Part shown: in pieces, positions 21,640-34,359 of the stretch
How positions within the stretch are numbered: the stretch's first letter is position 1
How the letters are laid out: every line of letters starts with the position of its first letter
Source of the DNA: Atopsyche davidsoni
Lineage: Eukaryota; Arthropoda; Insecta; Trichoptera; Hydrobiosidae
Direction of reading: 5' to 3'
Assembly (NCBI GenBank): GCA_022113835.1
Contig: JAILWY010000027.1
Span: forward strand, 3,598,501-3,662,500
DNA length: 64,000 nt
The notes under the pieces: generated by a model
Databases searched by the model: none
Told to the model about the DNA's origin: nothing
The model's input: only the letters and a program-made list of their open reading frames with translations
Made by a program: the position numbers and the translations under genes

Positions 21640-21860
21640 TATTGACATGGGAAGATGATTTTTACAAAAAAATGAGAAGTTATCTGATGATGTTGAGCCG
21701 CTTGAAGTTTTCTGTCCTCCGACATTTCGTAAATTCTTGAAGTTGGTTCCGACTAAGACCCGAAACGTTGAGAAATAAAAGCTCAATATCAAAGAAAACA
21801 TATTACTCAATATAAGAACGGCTGCCAAAACCTACAAACATAAAAAAGACATACGTTTTT
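21640..21860 (+). repeat. possible Penelope-like retroelement tail
   Basis: CTGATGATGTTGAG is followed about 70 bases later by GACCCGAAACGTTGAG and then AAATAAA, with ACGGCTGCCAAAACC beyond. The pairing of a CTGATGA core with a CGAAACGT segment resembles the hammerhead-bearing end of Penelope-like elements, and GCCGCCAAAAC-like text recurs at 43820 and 52740. The distance between the two cores is longer than in a compact hammerhead, so the call is tentative. Confidence 0.3.
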
Positions 21861-21869
21861 GATAAAATA

Positions 21870-22760
21870 TAACATTCAGTCACTCACTTTTACTATGATT
21901 TCAATGTTCTATATATTTTATTTATAATTCAAAGTGTAAAATGAAATTTTTCATCCTGATTTCAAATGAGAAAGAAATGAAATACGTTTTTTCCAAAACC
22001 AATATTTTCAGGCGATTCGGCAAGCTTCAGCCTTTTTCAGTAAGGTCAATGCTCCTTAGCGAATATCCGAAGCATTCTCGATCTGCTGAAAGCATCATCG
22101 CAGTGCGAGATTTATATTTATTGAAAATAAAAACACGAATGAATAAACAACGTGGCTTGAATATAGAGCGCGCCATGCTTGAGTGTGACAAGCTGGTCCT
22201 CGGGGAGGAAGGGGAGGACACAATCTGAATAATGCTACTTACTCTTATTCAGGTGCCGCCTTTGTTTCAGGGTGTGAATGAAATGCCAGGTTGCTTTGAT
22301 GTTTTTGCCGTATCAATAGTTATTGCTTATTCAAATTGTACGTACACTTGTGAATGTTTATTCCTTGTTGGGTAATTTTTATTCTGAACAATGTGATGTC
22401 GATTGAAAGATTGACACATTAATTTGAGTTGATCTCGTAGTCAGTTTAAATATTTTTTTCTTAAAACACAGCCAAGATCAAGTACTATTATAATTGATAA
22501 AAATAATGTTCAAAGAAGTGTTACTTGGATCGATTAAGGTTGCGCAATGATACGATCTGAAGCCGTAAAAGAGAGCGTTGGAGTGCTCTAAGGGGTGGCG
22601 GAGTAAGGGTAGATCGAAGGTAATACGGTTGGATAAAATGATGGAGGACAGCCTGCTATAGACGAGATGAACTGAAGGGTAACTGCTTTGAGAACGGATC
22701 GCTGTAATTTTCTTGGGAGAGGCTAGAACCTGTCACAACTTGTAGCACCAATAACGAGTA
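21870..22760. other. no gene seen
   Basis: Contains a 95-codon frame at 21941-22228 with a mixed open minus-strand partner. No domain, start context or splice site supports it. The patch at 22540-22740 is GC-richer and unidentified. Confidence 0.4.
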
Positions 22761-22767
22761 ATATTCA

Positions 22768-23105
22768 TTACTAATATGATTAGGCATATTTTTTCGCATA
22801 TTGAATTGATTCATCAAATTTGAACCTACATCTCCAAAACTTACATGGCCGGTGTACTGACCCTTGTACTAACGAGTCACCTCTGTTAATCGAGATTTTT
22901 TAACAATCATAATCTACACACAAACCCAGGCCAATCAATATTTTGTGAATTGCAAGCACTGGACATTTAAAGCCAAAGTAACAAGTGAAGCGATTTTAGT
23001 CCCATCTGGATAATATTTTTAAAATCTATTAATTTAGCAAGTATTAGTAGGTAATATAAGGCTGTAAAGGTAATTAAAACACACTTGAATGACGTTCAAT
23101 CCACA
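22768..23105 (-). mobile_element. F2 element with degenerate tRNA-like core
   Basis: Starts with ACTAATATGATTAGGCA like other F2 copies. It then carries the minus-strand tRNA-like segment (CTTACATGGCCGGTGTACT, then CCCTTGTACTAACGAGTCA), then the AACCCAGGCCAATCAATATT and TTTTAGTCCCATCTGGA landmarks also found at 32990-33080. The right end (ACACTTGAATGACGTTCAAT) is the inverted form of text that precedes the copy at 32262. Its acceptor and T-arm bases are decayed. Confidence 0.7.
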
Positions 23106-23109
23106 AAAT

Positions 23110-26100
23110 AGTCAGAGTACTATTCAAGTGCAGGCAAAGTACCACGATGAATTTAAAAACAATAAAATTTTTAAATAAACTGAATAATAAGATTTGAAAA
23201 ATTTCTTCTAGTGGCTTAAACAGGTGAATTTTAAAAGGGATTATATTCTAAGCTCGGTTAAGGGAATAAAACCCTGCGAAATAAATTCGAGCCTTTTTAA
23301 CGGAATGGACCTCTCCGTCTAAACTGTTTACCTCTCGCTTCAGAGACAATGGTCCTAATTATCAAGCTATCTCTAACATAATTATTTTCTCTATTGTTTT
23401 CAAGAAAATTGTGCCACTCTCGAGAACCTTTTTTGCAGGGAAAATGTTATTAAGAAATGGTTTTTATTCGAAGAAGCGGCTTTAATTTTATACAAAGATA
23501 CAACACAGATTATTATACATTTTTAATTTACTAAAAAAGTAATAATTTTTGAATAACTAGCTATTTTTAAATGGATGTGATTTATATTTAGTTATTGACT
23601 CTCTTTGTCTTATAATAATTAGGTAAAAACGGATTTTTTTAATAATAATTATGATAATGATTGATCTTATTTTTTTACGCACGGTTGGCTATTCTCACAT
23701 GTAATTGTTTTATAAAACAATGGCTTGTTAAATAAAATTAAAAAATAATTTAAAATCAACATCAAAAACTTTTTTCTCGTATTTGAATATAAATAAAAAA
23801 ACTTAAGTATACTGCTTTAAGATTTTTTTTTAATCATTTATCAATTTTAATAAATTATCACAATTAAGAAATTTAATTGTTTCCATGACAAAAATAAGAA
23901 ACATCGCTTTATGTTGATATAAATTAATATTTGCGAAATAACACTATTGGATAATGAAATTGAAATTTTAGCATCACATTGTAAAAGTTAGAGGCAAACT
24001 CAGTTTGGTGACACAAATATATATTGTTATAAACTTGTTAAGGAAATCAAAGGTTACTGTACTATACTTATATTATTAATATATAGGCTGCCCTTAAATA
24101 TAGTGATATGATCACACAGATTATTTATTGACTAAGTATATTTTAAAATGATTTGACATTTGGTTATTTAATCGTAGTTATATATTTATTAATTTGTTCC
24201 TGTTCCTCTTTTCCAGCGAAAATTGCGATTTCAAAGGCTAATTTGAAAGTTAATATTTAAATATTAATTATTTCAAACATGGTAACGAAAACTGTGTTTG
24301 TTTCAAAAAGGAAATTTGAATGTCATATTTTAAGTTTAAGTTTCAGTTTATGTATCTTAAAACGAAATATCCGAACTGATCGCAGCCGACTGCTTTCCGA
24401 TAGATAGTAATTTTATTTTTAATTATAAGAAATGTAAAAAGCAATTCATATTCAATACGCGCAGCAATTCGCAATTAAAAAGCCGCGCTCGGAGTCGACT
24501 AAGCTATTTATGCAGAGAAAACAAACGCCAGTATTTTTGCACAATTTATTTGCTTTGTTATTAATGCGAGAGCACCATCGGGAACAAAGAAAGCTAACCC
24601 CAAGAAACGCAGGTCCGGGGGTACTAATTACCCTGAAATTATAGGAATTTACAGGCACGGATAACCCCAGCATCGGGGGGGTCATTACATGGTTATGCTG
24701 AATAAAATAACCCACTAGTAATGAACAGAAAAATTGTCGTGATTAATGGTCCCTACCGCGACATTTAAATGCGAATAAACAATGGCACTTTCAAAGATAA
24801 AAAATGATAAATTGCTCGCCTTGTGGCAGCCCTTGATTTCAAAGGAGACTGCTAATTTTATTTTCAAAATAAAATGAAAGATCGCTAACTTCAAAAGTCG
24901 CGTTGAAAAATAAACTATCTTGTACTCTTATAACGCGCCAGTCTCATTTGTTGGTGCAATTTTGCTGGAAACGCGACACTCCGCAAAATATAAAGAACCG
25001 CAAGGCTGTAATTTATAATTATCACTGAGTGTGGTTTTTGTGCAAATGAAACTAGTTATTCAATAGCACTGATTTATTTAGATTCAACGTATATTTCATG
25101 CCTGAATTTGCTCATCCAATTATCATTTACGATTGACTGGTATAAGCTTAAGTATTCTCGTCGATTTGAATCAAAGCCTTCGGTTACAGAATCACCGTCG
25201 AAATATATCCCACATTTTCAATATCTAAACGTGGCAAAGTTTGCCTCTGAATATTTCAGAACGGCTGAAAACGTCGCCCTTTCAGCAGTATCTAAATAAT
25301 GAATCATGAAAGAGAATCATGTGGTTTTGTAATATTCTCATAGTGTGATCGCAGCTATTTTAAGCGAGACTTTAATAAACAATAACTTTAAAAAATATAT
25401 ATGTTTTATTTAAAATTGGGAATAATAGTAATATTAATGTGATATTTTTAATAACAAGTAAAAAAATTAAAAACAGGAAGTGATTTTTAATGTTTCAGGA
25501 TAAATCAAGGGTTTTTGTCAGAGAGAGTGTTACATCGAGCAGCCATGATGGGCGTTTCTTCGGAACAAAAAAGGTTTTATATTTGAAAAAAGCGTGACGA
25601 CCATCTTTTGAATTTGGAACTGAAATATTCGAAAAAGGAACGTCAGATCGAGCAGCGCGTCAGCTGTTTGCTCGAGACAGGTGACAAGTGATGTCAATAT
25701 TCGGTTTTTTGCAGCGAAATGTCCTTATTACGACCGTGAGATTTATTTTCAAAAATGAGTTACAATGTTATAAAATGAAGGAATTTATAAATATATTTAA
25801 AATGTAAAATATTACAATCCAAAAATTAAATTTTATAATAAATATTTAAACAATACGCTTTGAGTAATTGATTCACTCATACAAAAATTTGCGACACAGG
25901 TGAGATGGAATATACGAATGATCCTTCTAAAATCTTTTTTGCTATCGGTGATCCTGCCAATTAAAGTACAGTGATAATTTACAGCGAGAATTTAAATAAT
26001 AATATTTTAAAAGTTTTAATAATCAAACAAATGTTTGATACCTTTAAACATAGCAGAATTAGAATCCGCATATATGGGTTTATACATTTTTAAATGATGA

Positions 26101-29045
26101 CTATTAGTGTCAATACACAGAATGAAAAAAGTTTGGTTAAATAATGTATCTGTAGTTACTTGTAATAAAAATACATTGATTTATGTTTATTTTTTATATT
26201 AACTTAGTCAAGGACTCAAGGTTACAAATTCGTAGATATTTCAGAGGGTCACTAGAGAAAGCAATAGCACACCCCTTGTTGATAGTAATACCGGTATTGA
26301 ATTTTAAGCATGTATAGTATAATAAAAAAATACGAGTGCTTTTATTATTGTCATAAGAGAAATTCAATTTCCGCTGAATTTGCGGAATACTGAATGGAGA
26401 GATAATCCTTTTGCAAACCCCGGGTTATCGAATAAAAACTCCATTCATAAAAATAAATACGCACTGTCGAAACAACAAAAGGTAAACAAGCGCACATTGC
26501 GGATAGTCCGGGGGCTCAATACATCCTACGATCCTCATAAAAACCCGAGGCTGTACATTGAAAATAAAAAAAATACGTAGTAAGTCCAGGTTTGTTATCG
26601 GCATACCATAACCTGTCAAATTAAACCAGGACCAATATTTTTTGAGGTATTCTATAGGTTCAACGGAATATGTGTGAATTAATTTACTTGCTGCCCAAAA
26701 CTTTCTTTCATCGGAATAAAATTTTAGATATATCAAAAACAAGTTGCCAAAACCTCTAAAGTCTAAACATTGAATATGTATTGAGCTCAAAAGTATTCTG
26801 TTGATTAGTAATTAGTATTAACGTTTTGACTCTGTATTGATATAAAATACAAGTGTTTAACCAAAGTGTTAATTTTCTGAATGCATTGTTCAATATAACA
26901 CTCATAAAAGTTTGTATGTTTTTAATTTATTATATTTTAATCAATAAATAAAATATGACAAATTGAGTCATATGTACATGGTTTTCTTGATGAACATCGA
27001 TACTTATTAACCAACATATATATTTAATATTTTATGTACTTCTATTAAGAAATATTAATAGGCGACAATTAGATGGTTTTAATATTAACATAAAAAATAT
27101 ATCGGTGTATTAATTTCTTAAAGTACATTTAATATCTATCCCAGCTCAAAGCCTGGATTAAAACAATACGTATTGTTCTTTAACAGAACATTGGCAAAGA
27201 ATTTTTAATTTTTTATACAACTATTGAATTAAAAAAAATTAGTTAGTCTCTGACTATGAAATTCGTCATTAATTTTTTCCGTTTTTTCAGCATCTTTGAT
27301 GAATTAAATGTATAATTTTTTCCCCGTTTTTATAACAGGAAGCCTCAACCGATTTTTATTGGCAAGTGATACATTTTTTGTCGATACATTTTCGCACGAA
27401 AATGAGTAATATCTCAAAAAGTTTATTTATAAAACGTATTTTTTTACATTGGGAAGGGTCAATAGCTTTGAATTTTTTCGATATTTTTATCTTGCCTAAA
27501 CTTTAGAACAGTCACTTTGAACGCCATGATTACTTTTTTTTAGTTAATGATAAGATGTTATTGTCGAGTGAAAAATTAAATAATATTTTTTTAAATTTAT
27601 CAGAAAGCTTTATGAAATAATATGGTACAACCAATAATCATTTGATATTTTAAATATTCCCAACGAAAAACACAGTTACCTCTAAATTTCCATGAATTTT
27701 GAAGAATGGTATTTTTATTTTTATTCTAAGTTATCAATAAAATTGACACTAAAGTTAGCATGTCCCAATTAGCTATATTTTAATGTCTTCAAAATGTTAT
27801 ATAATATTTTATGTAATTTCATTTTTAAATATTGAAAACTGATAATTTCATAATAGTTTTACAATATATTTTGATGTTAACAATTTATACAATAAACGAG
27901 GAAAAGGTTCAATTATTTCAAAACCCAGGTGAGCTTTGCTTTCTTGGTCAATCGACCTAAACACTGAGTGATACACGTGTGAGACTTTTGTACCTGGTTT
28001 TTGCAATATGTAAAGAGTGTTTCGAATAACTACAAACATATTATACACATGCACTTACATATTTAATAAAAAAACACAGTATAATTAACTCAATAATCTA
28101 ACCACACTCAGCTTTTGCATTGCTTATTGTTTTAGTTTGAAGTATTTATTTCATCAGATTTATACTGTATGGAGAATGTAGCATTATTTAAAGAGTCTCT
28201 AAAAAGCTCAGAGAGGCTTCGTTAATGCAACTGCTCATGCAGAAAGCGCGCAGGATCTAATTTGAGATGTGAGTATGAATCCCATTAAATGTGTTTCGTT
28301 TTGTCGGCGAATTCAGACTTGAAAGGGATATTAAAGAACGTCTTTGTAATTGACTTGTACTGTGGAGGTACAAAGTCGGAGTTAATCTTTAAAAAAATAC
28401 ATTTATTTCGTCACACGTTGAGTAATTTAGTTGATATAGATATGCAATAATTATACGTATTAAAAAGTCGGTCTTTTGAAAGCAGTTTTTTACTTCCTTT
28501 ATCAAAGAGTTCTTATTAGATTTGCGTCAGTAATGAATTTTGAAAACTGTGTATAAATTATTTTGGTTTTGAATTGAATGAATTAATGTAGATTTTAAAA
28601 AAATTAAAGATAAAACTTTATGACTTATTATTGAATATAAATTTATTTATTTATAAGTTTCCTTATAGCATTTAGAAAGGATATGCACAGTATAGCAAAA
28701 ACTTATTCTTGTTGAACTGAATCTTGAGTCTCAAGTATCGCAAACGTTTCATGCAGGTATTGAAAGGAGCTTTATATCCCTTAAGGCACACTCGATTACA
28801 GGAATTGACAGCCAAAAAGCAGGTAGAGCAACACACCTGCTGGGCGCCTAGTAACAAGGAAATACCTGCACTGGAAATTTAACGTAAGCATTATCTTAGT
28901 AACCAGAACAAGGTGCAAATAAGTCAGTTAAAAATAAAATATCAACAACCGATTATTAAACCATCCAATTTCATATCAATTTTTAAAAATATGCAGTAAA
29001 TATATTCATGAATAAATATTTGATACAACATGACATATAATAAGA
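23110..29045. other. AT-rich desert, no supported gene
   Basis: Mostly low-complexity AT sequence. GC-richer, non-repetitive patches at about 24360-24700, 24930-25000 and 26380-26560 resemble the islands elsewhere; the first contains a GGGGGGTCATTACATGG segment. Open frames of 60-120 codons here lack any recognisable family or splice context. Confidence 0.45.
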
Positions 29046-29079
29046 ACACATATAAATATACTTTACTATACTTAAAAAA

Positions 29080-29163
29080 ATGCAAGGTCTTCGATCCCAT
29101 TTTTCATTTATACTTTTCGTTTGTTTCAAAATTTTATCAAATCAAGTAGTTCCTTCAATAGAA
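29080..29163 (+). CDS. candidate first coding exon with signal peptide
   Basis: An ATG opens a 28-codon frame that reads like a secretory signal: MQGLRSH, then the hydrophobic FSFILFVCFKIL, then SNQVVPSIE. It ends exactly at a near-consensus splice donor, GAA|GTAAGTATT, in phase 0. The frame has a stop upstream (29053) and meets another 12 bases into the intron. A TATAAATA lies only about 30 bp before the ATG, which would leave almost no leader if it were the promoter. I found no partner exon in the window. A chance combination is possible, since AT-rich DNA often encodes Phe/Ile/Leu runs. Confidence 0.3.
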
Positions 29164-30139
29164 GTAAGTATTGATTAAAAGTAATGTTTTGTTTACATAA
29201 TATGTATTGAAATGAATCAGATCAACCGCATACATATACTGCTTGTAAATTTATTATTTATATGCATTTTAATCCGTAAAGTTTTTATGTCTTTTTGAAA
29301 ACATAATTTATACTTTTATTTCCATACAAAAAGACTATAAAGTAATGTATTATCAAGAGACATTTATCACGACAGAATATAGCGCAGCTGCCAACGTAGA
29401 ATCATTATGTATATCCTTGCGGTATTTGATTAATTAATATTGCTGTGTTCGCAAATGTACTTCAATTTGTTACATGCTAACGGATCCTTGTATGCCGTTC
29501 GCAAAAGACACACACCATGTTTCATCTCATAAAAACATTAAAAAATATTATATAAATTTAAAAAAAATAATAACTAATTTTTTATAAAAGCTTTCCCAAC
29601 GATTTTTCTTCTAATAATGGCATGCAGTAATTTCTGAATCGGTGAATACAAATTACAAAGTTTTTTTGCAAACAATCAAAACAAAAAAAAAAACGCATTG
29701 AAAAACACAACAGTTTAATTCTAGCATTATTTTTTAATAAACATTACTTGTAATATATTATCAGTGACAGTTTTGAGATAATCTTATATCCTAAAGCGAG
29801 TTTCGTAAAACAGACCTTGTACGCTATTTTGCAGCACTGAAAAAAGTTTTTATATTCATGACGAATCCATATTTTGGATAACTTTACCCTTTTACATTTA
29901 AAAGTAACTATTTTGCCAAATAATGAGTATTTTGTGATATATATATTTCTTTAAATAAATCATTGTGATTTTTTCTATTCATATTTGCATAGTAATAAAT
30001 ATTACAAAATAAACAATTTACTCCATTAGATCAAACAATGTTTATTCTTTTTGATTTTCATAAATATTTTTACTCACCCCATAAATACCATTACATTAAA
30101 TTAACTCGTCAAAGCGTAAGGGTAGAAAAATATTATTAC

Positions 30140-30400
30140 ATTTCATCACCAAAGCCTTTATGATTTCTCCACAATACACGCGAGTTACAAATTCCCTGTG
30201 ACGTGTCAACATCCCCTCGGTAATGGGCCTCACATTTTCTGGTATCAACCCTTATTTTTGTATCAGAGCCTCCCTTCATCTCCCGAGTGCGGGAAACTGA
30301 CGGCTGGGGGAAGCTTCTTAAGGGTAGGAACACTTTTGTCGAATTTTCTTCATCTGCTCCCTCCCTTGCAGCGTTGTTGGGGGTCGACCAACACACCAAT
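30140..30400. promoter_or_regulatory. GC-richer unique island
   Basis: Complex non-repetitive sequence with sharp AT-rich boundaries. It contains CTGTGACGTGTCA (CRE-like) and a GGCTGGGGGAAGC segment. Frames on both strands are open for about 80 codons but show no domain. It resembles a conserved regulatory element. Confidence 0.28.
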
Positions 30401-31825
30401 GCTATTATTTTGTCCTTCTCTTTGTATTATGACTATGACAGTATAAGCTCATTTTTTTTTTAAATAATTATTTTTTTAATACACGAAATATTTTTGATCA
30501 TTTTTTACACGAGAAAATAAAAAAAAACATACTTCATTATATTCTGAGAGAAAAAAGACTTATTGTACATGCAACAATATTCAAGTGCATACGTTTACAG
30601 CGAGTAGTTTCATACATATATAAAATAAAAAATATATAAAATTCTTTAAAAAACCTCATGCACCTTGAATCGTAAATGTCTAAGAATATATAATTTTAAC
30701 GCTACTGAAAAATATAGCACAAATGCGTGTAGTTTTTATTTAATTAATTTTGCAATGCTCATATCAATTTGAATTTGCGTTATATTTTTTTTCACAACAA
30801 AAGTCAAATTTCTATTGATACAACACGCAAAAGAATATATATCCTGTTTTTTTTATTTTTCGGGGAAAATTCTGGCCTCAAACACTTTCGCGTCTATTTC
30901 GCAATTTTTTTCGACTCCCCTAATCTGTGTTTCATAAAGTTTGACAACCAATAAAAAAGATATTTTTAATATTATTAAATGTATAAAGTTTTTGACGTCT
31001 CCTTGTATAAACGGCTATAAGTAAATTTTAACAAAAAAAAAAAACTACACTGTTGCTTTAGAATAAAAAATTGTTTTTCCTTTTATTTTAATACTGTATA
31101 GATCTGGATTTTTAGTCACGTCTGCGTAAGATTATTATGCTAAGGATTACACTGTACCATTCATAAATTAAACCAAAGTGGGCGATTTATTAGTGGTTTA
31201 TTTTTTTTTTCAGCGTAAGTCTATGCTAATGCATCTTAACTAATGAGGTTTTCCATATATTACGAGATTACAAGATCCACTTAATGACTTATGCGGCATA
31301 CGTGTATTTTCAGTATGCTCCCGTGTAAGGTCTCGGGTAGCTTTGACCGTGTAAGCCCTTGGCCAGTGCAAATATTTGTGGGTTTTTTTAATGATTGTAT
31401 CATTAGACGCGCGTTAGAGGCAGCTGGGGCTGGAGAAGCAATTATTTTTAATGGCGAAAGGAGCGCCTCCCGGTGACGTCACGAGTAGAGATAGTGAGAC
31501 CCTGCCAAGAGAAAAACATACTTTTTTTAATTACACGAAATAGACGGAATCATGTCTTGTGTACAAATCCTTACGACTTATTTTCGCACAGCTTCTTAAA
31601 ATTAAATGTCTTTAATATGTTCTACTTATCATTTTTTGTTTGTTATAAAAAAAATGATAATTGTTTTGATTAACTATTGAAACATCTCGTATAATTTTTT
31701 TTTTATTTTGAAATGAAATAAAAAATATCTCATAATGCAAACATAAGCTTTAATCATTCAGAATTCATTTTTTCACTTTAAATCACTCTCCATATTCTGT
31801 TGCTTGTGCATGGCTGCTTTTGTGT

Positions 31826-32105
31826 GCCCTGAGTGTGTGTAAAGGATCGGTAATGGAGTAGTGGACTGCATGAGTATTAGATCTAAACGCCAGATCTTTG
31901 CAATGATAATAATGCTATTAAGCAGCAGCAATACGCAGATTTTTCCATCCAAAAATAAAACTGCGGTGTAGAAGAACTCGGGGATCTACTGCACTATTTT
32001 CCCCTTAGAAAACCATGAACATTGGTTCAGCATGAGTATATGATCAGTGGAATGGTTGCCAACCTCCACTGAGGAGATGCAAAGATGACAGAAGATGAAG
32101 AAAAA
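31826..32105 (+). repeat. F1 family repeat, copy b
   Basis: Has the family's left landmark GTGTGTAAAGGATCGGTAAT, the AGCAGCAGCAATACGCAG and AAACTGCGGTGTAGAAG middle, and the GGTTGCCAACCTCCACTGAG end. It is colinear with the copy at 2290 and contains the internal AGTATTAGATCTAAACGCCAGA section that copy lacks. Confidence 0.75.
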
Positions 32106-32261
32106 AAATACTGAAAAAAAACCCATAAGAAATAAAGAGACTGCTCGAATATTTAAGGGGTCTATAAAAATGTACAAAGTTTTAATCCATTTATATTTGT
32201 ATGTCTATTTTGTGGATTAAACGTCAATCAAGTGCGTTTTAATTACCTATACTGGTTTATA

Positions 32262-33110
32262 TTACTTACTTATAAGATTAGGCACATTTTTTCACACATT
32301 GAAAATGATTTCAAAGAAACTCTCAGAAAAATATCATCGTGACTTGTGTAGGATTCGAACATACAACTACGAGATGTAGATTCGAATTCTACACAAGTCA
32401 CCATGATATTTTTCTGAAAGCCCATTTTTATTTCAAAATAAAAATAGCTTAATTATAAATATCATTTTGAGTCAAAAGTGGGGTATGGTCTTTTACGTAT
32501 TTGGCATTAATTTTTTTTCCTGAAAAGCGAGTACACAAAAATCAAATTTGACGTATAATTCCATAGTTTATATGTCACGTGTATTTTTATTAACGGACGT
32601 GACAATTCTACATTTTTTCACACATTGAAAATGATTTCAAAGAAACTCTCAGAAAAATATCATCGTGACTTGTGTAGAATTCGAAGATATAGCTATAAGA
32701 TGTAGATTCGAATCTTACACAAGTCACGATGATATTTTTCTGAAAGCCCATTTGTATTTCAAAATAAATTAAATTTAAATTTTTCAGATATCAATTTGAT
32801 TATCACTAATATGATAAGGCACATTAGTTCATACATGGAAGATGATTATAAGAAACTCTCAGAAAAATATCATCGTGATTTGTGTGGGATTTGAACCCAC
32901 ATCCCCTGGCTTACATGGCCGGTGTACTAACCCTTGTACTAACGAATCACTTCCGTTTATCGAGAATTTTTAACAATCATACTCCACATATGAACCAATG
33001 TGCCCAGGCCAACCAATATTTAGTGATTTGCAAGCACTGGACTTTTTTGAACAAAGCTATTTTAGTCCCATCTGGACATTATTTTTAAAATCTATTAATT
33101 TAGCCAAGAC
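32262..33110. mobile_element. cluster of three F2 foldback/tRNA-derived elements
   Basis: Three copies follow one another. The first (about 32262-32452) and second (about 32610-32765) are hairpins whose arms include AAGAAACTCTCAGAAAAATA and meet around the 3' half of the tRNA-like core present in both orientations (GATTCGAA words on each side). The third (about 32805-33110) carries the whole tRNA-like core on the minus strand. Between them lies repeated text (TTTCCTGAAAAGCGAGT, then ACGGACGTGACAATT) that appears again at 33165-33262, so the cluster arose by local duplication or nested insertion. Confidence 0.78.
32876..32948 (-). tRNA. tRNA-like cloverleaf inside an F2 element (SINE-type)
   Basis: Read on the minus strand, the 73 nt fold as a full tRNA. 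The acceptor is GATTCGT against ACAAATC (6 of 7 pairs) with discriminator A. The D-stem is GTAC/GTAC with loop AAGGGTTA. The anticodon stem is CCGGC/GCCAG with loop CATGTAA (TGT in the anticodon position, but A where U33 is expected). The T-arm is GTGGG-TTCAAAT-CCCAC, perfect. A T5 pol III terminator follows within about ten bases. No CCA is encoded, as is usual for eukaryotic tRNA genes. Because the copy sits inside a repeat family and has A33 and stem mismatches, it is probably tRNA-derived rather than a working tRNA gene. Confidence 0.6.
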
Positions 33111-33254
33111 GCGCACCATCATATACGTATGTCGATTTTTTTATTAAACGTCAATCAGATGCGTATTTGACGTTTAATCCTGAAAAGCAAGTTGACGCAT
33201 AATTTCATAGTTTATGTGTCGCGTGTACTTTTATTTACGGACGTGACAATTGTA

Positions 33255-33450
33255 CAATGCTTCACACATTTGTTGCGGGGCGGGAGCGCCGAGGGCTGCA
33301 CTGACGCCAATAAAACAATATCACTATCTTATCGCGGGGCTCTTCGCTCAATGTTGCCAGTGTATAAAATCATTTCGTGACAGTTTTACGAGGCGAGATC
33401 AAATCTGCCGGGGGGCGGGGAAGCCGCAGCCCGCCGCCGGCAAATGATAA
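33255..33450. promoter_or_regulatory. CpG-rich island
   Basis: Two GC-rich blocks, TTGCGGGGCGGGAGCGCCG near 33270 and GGGGGGCGGGGAAGCCGCAG near 33412, in AT-rich DNA. They look like a promoter or conserved regulatory segment. The overlapping short frames show no protein family. Confidence 0.3.
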
Positions 33451-33620
33451 AAACTTGCTTTTTGAAATAAAAACACGCCCTTAAATGTCGTTAGTGTCGT
33501 TGCGGTCTCGTGAAAAAGTTAAATAATAATAAATTACGCGTTATATCCGCTAAAGATCCTGAAAATGTGCTTGCATGTGATGATTCTTGGTTTAACGGCA
33601 GATATTTATAATAACGATAT

Positions 33621-34350
33621 ATAATAATGCTATTGGGCAGCAGCAATACTCAGATTTTTTCTTCCAATATAAAACTTCGGTGTAGAAGGACACGAAGACT
33701 ACACTATTTTCCCTTAGAAAAACATGAACACTGGTGCTGCATGGGGATATACTCTGAAGAAAGGCACTTGATGAAGAAGATATATTTTATTTGTGACCTC
33801 CTCCTAGCCTGCTGCAGATGGAGTATTAGATTTAAATGCTAGAGCTTTGTAAATTAAATATTATATAATTTAATAATGCAATTGGGTGGTAGCAATACTC
33901 AGAATTTTCCTTCCAATATAAAACTTCGGTGTAGAAGGACACGAAGACTACACTAATTTCCCCTTAGAGAACAATGAACACTGGCTTTGCATGAGAATAT
34001 ACTCTGAAGAAAGGCAATTGATGAAGAAGATATATTTTATTTGTGACCTCCTCCTCAGCCCTCCCCGGATCTTGCTATTATTTTAGCAGCCTGCTGCAGA
34101 AGGAGTATTAGAGATTTAAATACCAGAGCATTGTAAATGAAAGATTATATATAATAATGCAATTGGGCAGCAGCAATACTCAGACTTTTCCTTCTAATAT
34201 AAAGCTGTGGTGTAAAAGGACCCGAGGACTTCACTATTTTCCCCTTAGAAAACCATGAACACTGGCTCACCATGAGTATATGGTCAGTGAAATGGTCGTC
34301 AACTTCCTCTGAGGAGAGGCACTTGATGAAATAGATAAGAATTTTATCTC
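33621..34350 (+). repeat. tandem trimer of the F1 family repeat
   Basis: TAATGCTATTGGGCAGCAGC or close variants start near 33621, 33871 and 34151. Each is followed by the full right part of F1 through ATGAACACTGG and an AGGCACTTGATGAA segment. The linkers between copies (GTGACCTCCTCCT, then AGCCTGCTGCAGA, then AGTATTAGA) belong to the left part of F1, so three head-to-tail units of about 250-280 bp are present. In the third copy the end contains CTGAGGA, matching the CTGANGA hammerhead core. Confidence 0.88.
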
Positions 34351-34359
34351 ATATACTGT

